From JANNAT01 sp031422555 (lineage in GTDB: Bacteria > Pseudomonadota > Alphaproteobacteria > Rhodobacterales > Rhodobacteraceae), in NCBI GenBank assembly GCA_031422555.1, contig JANPLZ010000161.1, positions 1 through 56,909 on the forward strand: 56,909 nt of DNA, read 5' to 3'. A program made the translations under genes and the position numbers. Shown here piece after piece: positions 27,110 through 32,930 of this stretch (within the stretch, counting starts at the first letter, position 1; each line of letters opens with the position of its first letter). Below the pieces are notes generated by a model. That model searched no databases and had not been told where the DNA came from. It saw only the letters and a program-made list of their open reading frames with translations.

Positions 27110-27144
27110 ACAACAAAGGTAGATCAATTCAACTGGAGTCTAAA

Positions 27145-27348
27145 ATGAAGAAAATCGCACTTGCCATCGCCCTGTCGGTCTCCGCATCCACCGCTTTCGC
27201 TGGCGGTATGGCTGAACCGGTTATGGAAGAAGAAGTTGTTGCAGCGGCAACCTCGTCATCCTCGGGCGGCGTGATCATTCCGTTGTTGTTGTTGTTGCTG
27301 GTTGCAGCAGCTGTTTCGGGCGGCACTTCGGGTACTGACGCGCCTTAG
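27145..27348 (+). CDS. Tandem mini membrane protein, copy 2
   Basis: A 67-residue paralogue of copy 1, from the ATG at 27145 preceded by CTGGAG. Signal peptide MKKIALAIALSVSASTAFA (1-19), then a mature 48-residue chain beginning GGMAEPVMEEEVV, the same TSSSSGG linker, a VIIPLLLLLLVAAAV helix and a slightly longer SGGTSGTDAP tail. Many codons in the shared core differ from copies 1 and 3 while the residues are identical. An in-frame upstream extension to 27100 lacks any such character. Function unknown. Confidence 0.8.
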   Translation: MKKIALAIALSVSASTAFAGGMAEPVMEEEVVAAATSSSSGGVIIPLLLLLLVAAAVSGGTSGTDAP

Positions 27349-27377
27349 TAACAACTACGGATCAAGTTTGCAGGGCT

Positions 27378-27411
27378 AAATCCAAAGCCCCGATTTTGTG
27401 GCTTTGGATTT
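27378..27411 (+). terminator. Hairpin after mini-protein gene 2
   Basis: A perfect 12-bp stem pairs AAATCCAAAGCC (27378-27389) with GGCTTTGGATTT (27400-27411) around a ten-base loop. The T tract is short, so termination efficiency is uncertain. The hairpin is itself enclosed by a longer inverted repeat (27365-27377 with 27458-27469). Confidence 0.55.
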
Positions 27412-27524
27412 GGTATACGTGGTTATATTTCTTCCTGCCATTGCGCATATCTGAACCAGCCTGCAAACTGAAAAAGTCACCCCAACCCGGGTTCACCAGC
27501 ACCCTTTTTTCGAGGAATCCAAAA

Positions 27525-27722
27525 ATGAAGAAAACCGCCCTCGCCATCGCCCTGTCAGTCACCGCCTCCACCGCTTTCGCTGGCGGTATGGCAGAGCCCG
27601 TCATGGAAGCAGAAGTTGTCGCAGCTGCAACCTCGTCGTCCTCGGGCGGTGTCATCATTCCATTGCTGTTGTTGCTGTTGGTCGCAGCGGCGGTTTCGGG
27701 TGGCAGCGAACCCGTTAGATAA
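27525..27722 (+). CDS. Tandem mini membrane protein, copy 3
   Basis: Third paralogue, 65 residues from the ATG at 27525, with GAGGAATCC as Shine-Dalgarno. Signal peptide MKKTALAIALSVTASTAFA, mature start GGMAEPVMEAEVV, TSSSSGG linker, VIIPLLLLLLVAAAV helix and an SGGSEPVR tail. The open frame extends upstream to 27396, but that part is untranslated leader by comparison with the other copies. It ends 57 bases from the convergent hemH stop with a shared hairpin between. Small proteins near hemH in related bacteria may carry misleading 'ferrochelatase' labels; nothing in this sequence supports that activity. Confidence 0.8.
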   Translation: MKKTALAIALSVTASTAFAGGMAEPVMEAEVVAAATSSSSGGVIIPLLLLLLVAAAVSGGSEPVR

Positions 27723-27745
27723 CTTAGCAAAGATTTTCAAATTCC

Positions 27746-27774
27746 GACGATCCAAGCCGTCAGCTTGGATCGTC
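27746..27774. terminator. Bidirectional terminator between mini-protein gene 3 and hemH
   Basis: A perfect 12-bp stem GACGATCCAAGC / GCTTGGATCGTC with a five-base loop lies in the 57-base gap between two convergent stops. It is flanked by short T/A runs on both sides. Confidence 0.75.
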
Positions 27775-27779
27775 TTCGG

Positions 27780-28838
27780 CTATATCCAACCCACCAGATT
27801 TTCGCGAATGACCTGCACCAGCGCCGCGATATGGGCGGCATCGTCGTTCAGGCACGGAATATAGGTAAACACCTCACCGCCCGCGTGTTCAAACGCCTCG
27901 CGAATTTCGCCGTTGATCTCTTCCAGCGTTTCAATGCAATCGGCCGAAAACGCCGGGGCCATCACCGCGATGTGCTTTTTCCCGGCCTTCGCCAGTTCTG
28001 CCACATAGTTCACCGTATAGGGCTTTAGCCATTCCTCGCGGCCAAACACCGATTGAAACGTCGTCTCAATCGCGCCCTTGTCCCAGCCCAGCCGTTCGCG
28101 CAACAACCTTGAGGTTTTGGCGCATTGGCAGTGATAGGGATCGCCTTCCATCAAATAGCGTTGCGGCATGCCGTGATAGCTGGCCACCAACACATCGGGC
28201 CGCCGCCCAAGCCCCGCATAGGCGCGTTCCACCGATTGCGCCAAAGCGTCGATATAGGCCGGGTGTTCGAAATATTCCGGCACCGTGCGCACGGCGGGCT
28301 GACGTTTTTCGGTGGTCAAAGCCGCGAAAAACGAATCGTTGGCTGTGGCAGATGTCGCCCCAGCGTAATGCGGATAAAGCGGAAAGAACAAAATCTTTTC
28401 GCACCCCGCCTGCACCATCGCCGCCACTTTGGATTTGGTTGACGGATTGCCATAGCGCATGCAGAAATCAACCATCACTTGATCGCCATGCGCCTGCGTC
28501 AGCGACGCCGCAATCGCCGCGGTTTGATCTTTGGTGATCGTCAGCAGCGGGCTTTCGTTCTTTTCCTCATTCCAGATCAGCTTGTAATTCGCGCCGCTGG
28601 TAAAGGGGCGCTTGGTCAGGATGATCAGTTGCAACAGCGGCTGCCATTTCCAATCGGGAATATCGACCACCCGCTTGTCGGACAGAAACTCGTTCAGATA
28701 ACGGCGCATCGACCAGTAATCATAGCCGTCTGGGGTGCCAAGATTGGCCAAAAGGATGCCGATTTTGGCCCGCTTGACCACAGGGTGAGAGGCGGGCGCA
28801 TGGCTAAGGCGGCCGGTTCCGGGCATAACATCTGGCAT
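27780..28838 (-). CDS. hemH: Ferrochelatase
   Basis: Inserts ferrous iron into protoporphyrin IX in the last step of heme synthesis. From the ATG at 28838 the protein has 352 residues; a TTG at 28892 would add 18 without family support. N-terminal ILLANLGTPDGYDYWSMRRY and YLNEFLSDKRVVDIP are canonical. The catalytic histidine is in VASYHGMPQRYL and the metal-site glutamate in a later CIETLEEINGEI block. Convergent with the mini-protein genes. With hemW (1758-2927) it is one of two heme-related genes in the window. Confidence 0.95.
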   Translation of the reverse strand: MPDVMPGTGRLSHAPASHPVVKRAKIGILLANLGTPDGYDYWSMRRYLNEFLSDKRVVDIPDWKWQPLLQLIILTKRPFTSGANYKLIWNEEKNESPLLTITKDQTAAIAASLTQAHGDQVMVDFCMRYGNPSTKSKVAAMVQAGCEKILFFPLYPHYAGATSATANDSFFAALTTEKRQPAVRTVPEYFEHPAYIDALAQSVERAYAGLGRRPDVLVASYHGMPQRYLMEGDPYHCQCAKTSRLLRERLGWDKGAIETTFQSVFGREEWLKPYTVNYVAELAKAGKKHIAVMAPAFSADCIETLEEINGEIREAFEHAGGEVFTYIPCLNDDAAHIAALVQVIRENLVGWI

Positions 28839-28888
28839 GGCAAGGCTTTCTATCGGATCAGATGCAGATAACCGTTCGGCGCGCTGGG

Positions 28889-29692
28889 TCAACCGTCCTT
28901 GGTAAAAAGCGGCTGTTCTGCGGCATTCAAAGCATCGGCCAACCGCGCCGCCGCTGATCCCGGCCGCAAGGGTTGTTGTTGGTCTGCATGCGGGGCCCAG
29001 CCGGTCAGGCAGATAATCTCAAACGTTGCGGGAATCCGGCCATCGGCCAGACCATAAGTCTTGGCGTAAATCTGCGCGGCCCGGTCAAACACCGCCCGCC
29101 GCGTGGGCACACGGTGCCGTGCCGCCAAAGCGTTGCCTTCGCCCATCGCGCGCAAATCCCGCATCAGATGAAATGCGTCGCGGTAAATTACGGTTTTGGT
29201 GAAACTATCCGCCACCGGCAGCGCGAATCCCGCCCGCTGTAACAGCCCGCCCAGATCGCGTATCTCTGCCATTGGCACTACGCGTGGCGAAAGACCGCCG
29301 GTTACTTCGGCTTCTGCCTGCGCCAGACTGCTGCGTAATTCATGCAGGGTTTGCCCGCCAAACAGCAGCCCCAGAAACAGGCCGTCGGGGCATAAGGCGC
29401 GGCGGCATTGGATCAACTGCCCGACCAGATCATTCGCCCAATGCAGCGTCAGCGCGTGAATGACCAAATCCTGCGCCCCCGGCGTCAGCGGCAGCACTTC
29501 GTCATCGGCAATGTAGGGCATTTGCGGCCACAAATGCGGGAAAGCCGTCACCACCACCGGGGCTGTAAACACTTTGTTAACCTCGGTCAGTCTTTCATGG
29601 ACTTCGGCGGCCACTTCGGTTTGCAGGAAAAACGCATTGGCGCGGGCGCGGTGGCGGGACAGGGCCAAACGGTCGGTCAAAATCTGGGTCAT
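28889..29692 (-). CDS. Methyltransferase-like protein of the NDUFAF5/BioC type lacking motif I
   Basis: A 267-residue protein from the ATG at 29692. The C-terminal two thirds look like NDUFAF5-type methyltransferases: DLVIHALTLHWANDLVGQL, ALCPDGLFLGLLFGGQTL and a long RDLRAMGEGNALAARHRVPT segment. However, where the SAM-binding VLDLGCGTG loop should be, the sequence reads EVNKVFTAPVVVTAFPHLWP with no glycine-rich loop. The protein may therefore not bind SAM normally. Related mitochondrial proteins hydroxylate or assemble complex I subunits. Divergent from comF, 21 bases away. Confidence 0.72.
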   Translation of the reverse strand: MTQILTDRLALSRHRARANAFFLQTEVAAEVHERLTEVNKVFTAPVVVTAFPHLWPQMPYIADDEVLPLTPGAQDLVIHALTLHWANDLVGQLIQCRRALCPDGLFLGLLFGGQTLHELRSSLAQAEAEVTGGLSPRVVPMAEIRDLGGLLQRAGFALPVADSFTKTVIYRDAFHLMRDLRAMGEGNALAARHRVPTRRAVFDRAAQIYAKTYGLADGRIPATFEIICLTGWAPHADQQQPLRPGSAAARLADALNAAEQPLFTKDG

Positions 29693-29713
29693 AGCGCCGG
29701 ACCATAAAAGGAC

Positions 29714-30439
29714 ATGCCGGGAATGCAAGCCGCGCTGCATCTGATCTATCCGCCGCAGTGCCTGTCGTGCGATGCCCGGGTGACAACTGATTTTGGCCTG
29801 TGTGGGGCGTGCTGGCGCGCCACACCGTTTATCACCGGGCTGGTGTGCAACCACTGCGGCACACCGCTGCCGGGGCAGGATACGGGGCATCTTGAAACCT
29901 GCGATGACTGTCTGACCATCGCGCGGCCGTGGTCGCAGGGCCGCGCGGCGATGTTGTATCGGGACAACGCGCGACAGTTGGTATTGGCGCTGAAACACGG
30001 CGACAGGCTTGATCTGGCGCGCCCGGCGGCCAGTTGGCTGTTGAAATCGGCGCAACCGATGTTGTTGCCCGGCATGTTGGTGGCGCCGATTCCGCTGCAT
30101 TGGCTGCGGTTGATCAAGCGGCGTTATAACCAATCGGCACTTTTGTCGGCGGCCTTGGCAAAGCTGGCGGGGCTACAGCATTGCCCCGACCTGCTGATCC
30201 GCCACCGCCATACCCCCAGTCAGGAAGGCCGCAGCCGAGATGCCCGTTTTGCCAATCTGGCGCAAGCGTTAGCGGTTCATCCCCGCAGCGCCACCCTTGC
30301 TGTGGGTCGCCATATCCTGCTGGTGGACGATGTGATGACATCAGGTGCCACCTTTGCCGCCGCCGCCGAGGCTTGTGTTGCTGCAGGCGCAATCGGGGTT
30401 TCCGTTTTGGCACTGGCCCGCGTTGCGAAAGATGCCTAA
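29714..30439 (+). CDS. comF: ComF family phosphoribosyltransferase-like protein
   Basis: ComF-type protein of 241 residues, associated with DNA uptake or processing. The N-terminus has zinc-ribbon cysteine pairs (PPQCLSCDA, GLCGACW, LVCNHCG, ETCDDC). The C-terminal phosphoribosyltransferase signature is ILLVDDVMTSGATFAAAAEA. An AAAAGGA Shine-Dalgarno precedes the ATG. The gene's stop codon lies at the edge of an inverted repeat that includes the grxC ribosome-binding site, so expression of the two genes may be linked. Confidence 0.88.
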   Translation: MPGMQAALHLIYPPQCLSCDARVTTDFGLCGACWRATPFITGLVCNHCGTPLPGQDTGHLETCDDCLTIARPWSQGRAAMLYRDNARQLVLALKHGDRLDLARPAASWLLKSAQPMLLPGMLVAPIPLHWLRLIKRRYNQSALLSAALAKLAGLQHCPDLLIRHRHTPSQEGRSRDARFANLAQALAVHPRSATLAVGRHILLVDDVMTSGATFAAAAEACVAAGAIGVSVLALARVAKDA

Positions 30440-30450
30440 ATCCTTATAGT
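30423..30450 (+). promoter_or_regulatory. Candidate grxC promoter inside comF
   Basis: TTGCGA at 30423-30428 and TATAGT at 30445-30450 are separated by 16 bases. The -10 is a close match and overlaps the left arm of an inverted repeat at 30438-30447. Confidence 0.4.
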
Positions 30451-30471
30451 CGCCCCAAACAATAAGGATTT
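30438..30471 (+). promoter_or_regulatory. Inverted repeat enclosing the grxC ribosome-binding site
   Basis: AAATCCTTAT (30438-30447) and ATAAGGATTT (30462-30471) are perfect 10-base complements separated by 14 bases. The right arm contains the AAGGA Shine-Dalgarno of grxC, five bases before its ATG region. In RNA from comF this forms an A/U-rich hairpin hiding the site; in DNA it could be an operator across the -10 of the candidate promoter. Confidence 0.5.
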
Positions 30472-30475
30472 GCCG

Positions 30476-30730
30476 ATGAAAACTGTCGAAATCTACACCA
30501 CGCCGACCTGCCCCTATTGTTCCGCCGCCAAAACCTTGCTGCGTAAGAAATCAGCCGCCTTTACCGAAATCGACGTTTCGGGCGATCCGGCGTCGCGCAC
30601 TGCGATGACCGCACGCGCAGGTGGGGTGCGGTCTGTGCCGCAAATCTTTATCGGCGGCACCCATGTCGGCGGCTGCGATGATCTGCATGCTTTGGACGCC
30701 GCCCGCAAACTTGATGCGCTGCTGGCCTGA
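30476..30730 (+). CDS. grxC: Glutaredoxin (GrxC type)
   Basis: Dithiol glutaredoxin of 84 residues from the ATG at 30476, with AAGGATT upstream. Active site CPYC at residues 12-15 in YTTPTCPYCSAAK. The cis-proline and glutathione-binding segments GVRSVPQIFIGGTHVGGCDD are canonical. It reduces protein and small-molecule disulfides using glutathione. The next gene, a Nit1-type amidase, starts four bases after the stop and may act on deaminated glutathione, which gives the pair a common theme. Confidence 0.94.
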   Translation: MKTVEIYTTPTCPYCSAAKTLLRKKSAAFTEIDVSGDPASRTAMTARAGGVRSVPQIFIGGTHVGGCDDLHALDAARKLDALLA

Positions 30731-30733
30731 CCG

Positions 30734-31564
30734 ATGCGCGCAGGCCTGGTGCAACTGACCGTTGGCGACGATCCGACAGCCAATCTGCCCGCAACACTGG
30801 TGCATGTTCGTGCGGCAGCGGCGGGCGGGGCCGGATTTGTGCTGACCCCGGAATGCACCAACGCGCTGTCATCCAACCGCGATCATCAGCGGCAGGTTCT
30901 GCGCCACGAAAACAGCGATGCAACACTGGCCGCGCTGCGCAATCAGGCGGCGGCATCGGGGGTTTGGGTGCTGGCGGGATCTATCGGGTTGCTGACCGAT
31001 GATATCGATGGCCGCTTTGCCAACCGGTCGTTTCTGATCGCGCCAAACGGCGACATCGCGGCGCGCTATGACAAAATTCATATGTTTGATGTCAATGTCT
31101 CGGACACTGAGGTGTATCGCGAGTCCGCAGGCTATCGCCCGGGCACTGCGGCAGTGCTTGCCGCCACGCCGTTTGGCACAATTGGTATGACGGTGTGCTA
31201 TGATCTGCGGTTTCCGCACCTGTATCGCTGCTTGGCCCAAGGCGGCGCGCAGATCATCACCGTGCCTGCGGCGTTCAATCACATCACCGGGGCGGCGCAT
31301 TGGGAAACCCTGCTGCGGGCGCGGGCAATTGAAACCGGCTGCTATGTTCTGGCGCCGGCGCAAACCGGCTTTCACCCCGAAGCCCATGGCAAAGGCCGCC
31401 ACACCCATGGCCATTCGCTGGCGATCTCGCCCTGGGGCGCTGTGTTGGCAGATGCAGGCACACAGCCCGGTGTCACCTTTGTTGATCTGGATATGGCCGA
31501 AGTCGCCAGTGCCCGCGCCCGCATTCCATCGCTGACCCATGATCAAAAGTTTTCGGGACCATGA
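30734..31564 (+). CDS. Nitrilase-superfamily amidase, Nit1-like (probable deaminated-glutathione amidase)
   Basis: Carbon-nitrogen hydrolase of 276 residues with an intact Glu-Lys-Cys triad: E40 in LTPECTNAL, K114 in RYDKIHMFDV and C155 in GMTVCYDLRFPH. The FDVNVSDTEVYRES segment after the lysine is characteristic of the Nit1/Nit2 branch, whose Nit1 members cleave deaminated glutathione, a metabolite-repair reaction. Location directly after the glutaredoxin gene supports a glutathione-related role, but substrate assignment is inference. Stop overlaps the marR start by four bases (ATGA). Confidence 0.85.
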   Translation: MRAGLVQLTVGDDPTANLPATLVHVRAAAAGGAGFVLTPECTNALSSNRDHQRQVLRHENSDATLAALRNQAAASGVWVLAGSIGLLTDDIDGRFANRSFLIAPNGDIAARYDKIHMFDVNVSDTEVYRESAGYRPGTAAVLAATPFGTIGMTVCYDLRFPHLYRCLAQGGAQIITVPAAFNHITGAAHWETLLRARAIETGCYVLAPAQTGFHPEAHGKGRHTHGHSLAISPWGAVLADAGTQPGVTFVDLDMAEVASARARIPSLTHDQKFSGP

Positions 31565-32004
31565 CCGATAAAACCGAAGACATCGCGGTATCGCTGTTTG
31601 GTGAATTGTTCATGGCCGATCAATTGGCCCGCAATCGCATTTCCAAAGCGCTGCCGCGTGGCATGCAGCTGTCGCATTTTTCGGTGCTGAACCATCTTGC
31701 GCGCGTCAATGATGAACGCACGCCTGCCCAGTTGGCGCGGGCGTTTCATGTCACACGTGGTGCCATGACCAACACCTTGACCAAGCTGGAATGGGCGGGC
31801 CATGTGCATATCCGTCCCGATTGGGATGACGCACGGCAAAAGTTTGTGGCGATTTCACCCTCGGGCCGCGCCGCCCGGGATGCCGCCGTGGCTGTGGTGG
31901 CCCCGCTGATCGCCGAGGTGGTAAATGCCTTGGGGGCTGATAAAATCCGCGCTGTTTTGCCGGTGCTGCGCGAGTTGCGCGTGCGGATGGAGTCTGATGA
32001 TTAA
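31561..32004 (+). CDS. MarR family transcriptional regulator
   Basis: Winged-helix regulator of 147 residues. The recognition region reads TPAQLARAFHVTRGAMTNTL followed by the wing WAGHVHIRPDWDDARQKFVA, the usual MarR D-x-R-x-x pattern. Flanking helices would form the dimer interface. Ligand and targets are unknown; its overlap with the amidase gene suggests it may sense a compound tied to that enzyme or simply share its transcript. Confidence 0.88.
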   Translation: MTDKTEDIAVSLFGELFMADQLARNRISKALPRGMQLSHFSVLNHLARVNDERTPAQLARAFHVTRGAMTNTLTKLEWAGHVHIRPDWDDARQKFVAISPSGRAARDAAVAVVAPLIAEVVNALGADKIRAVLPVLRELRVRMESDD

Positions 32005-32084
32005 CGCCGACCCCCGGTGGCGAAACCTGCCGTTCGCCCCAGCTTTTCCTTGCCCCGCCTGCCCGCATCCCGCATCCTTGGGCG

Positions 32085-32930
32085 ATGCGATTTATACCTG
32101 TGCCCCCGAAACTTATGGCCGCGTTCTGGCGGTTTTATCGCCGTACCGAACAGGCCGAACTTGATCTGATCGCGGCCGGCGTCGCGTTTTATGCGTTTTT
32201 GGCAATATTTCCGGGGGCCGCCGCCATTATCGCGATTTGGGGCATGGTGTTTGACCCCTCGGTGATTCGCCAGGAAATAGCTCTGCTGCAAGGCTTTTTG
32301 CCGCCCGAAGCCTTTGCGTTGATCTCAGAGCAGTTGGACTCTTTGCTGGCGGTAGAGCCGGGCAGTCTGGGCATCACGACGCTGCTTTCCATCCTGTTTG
32401 CACTGTGGTCGGCGCGCGCTGGGGTGGCTGCCCTGATCCGGGGGCTGAACGCGATCCACCATTTGCCCAACCGCTTTGGCCATTGGCATCAGTTGCGCGC
32501 GATGGTGCTGACAATTGTAATGGTGGGTCTGGTGTTGTCGGTGCTGATCATGGCGGTGGTGTTGCCGCTGATGTTGGCCTACCTGCCGCTGGATCAATAT
32601 GCCGCCCGGGCGCTGGCGAATTTTAACCTCGCACTTGGTATTGCAGCGGCGGTTCTGGCGATCGGCATGGGCTATCGGCTTGGCCCCAATTATGGCCCCG
32701 TGCGCCCGCCGTTGTTGTCGTGGGGGCTGTTGGTCGCGGTGGTGTTGTGGGTGTTGGCGACGCGCGGCTTTATGCTGTATCTGGCAAACTTCCCGTCTTA
32801 CAACCGCATTTATGGCTCTATCGGGGCGGTGGTGGCGCTGATGATGTGGCTTTACGTCAGCGCCTATGCCGTACTTCTGGGGGCCGCCGTCGATGCCGAA
32901 CGCAACCGGGTGCGCAAGCCGCCTCAGTAA
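32085..32930 (+). CDS. YihY/BrkB family inner-membrane protein
   Basis: Integral membrane protein of 281 residues with about six hydrophobic helices. The family landmarks are ELDLIAAGVAFYAFLAIFPG near the N-terminus, a central ARAGVAALIRGLNAIHH, and the C-terminal SYNRIYGSIGAVVALMMWLY. The family was once called RNase BN by mistake; its function is unsettled. No obvious Shine-Dalgarno is seen before the ATG. Convergent with tamB, overlapping by seven bases. Confidence 0.87.
   Translation: MRFIPVPPKLMAAFWRFYRRTEQAELDLIAAGVAFYAFLAIFPGAAAIIAIWGMVFDPSVIRQEIALLQGFLPPEAFALISEQLDSLLAVEPGSLGITTLLSILFALWSARAGVAALIRGLNAIHHLPNRFGHWHQLRAMVLTIVMVGLVLSVLIMAVVLPLMLAYLPLDQYAARALANFNLALGIAAAVLAIGMGYRLGPNYGPVRPPLLSWGLLVAVVLWVLATRGFMLYLANFPSYNRIYGSIGAVVALMMWLYVSAYAVLLGAAVDAERNRVRKPPQ

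Noticed and set aside
27396..27524. N-terminal extension of mini-protein 3 back to 27396
   Set aside because: The extension has no similarity to copies 1 and 2, contains leader hairpin sequence and lacks a ribosome site, while GAGGAATCC precedes the ATG at 27525.
26711..27722. Type I toxin-antitoxin interpretation of the tandem hydrophobic mini-proteins
   Set aside because: Tandem small hydrophobic genes recall Ldr/Ibs loci, but these proteins have clear cleavable signal peptides and a structured polar segment, and I see no convincing antisense promoter.
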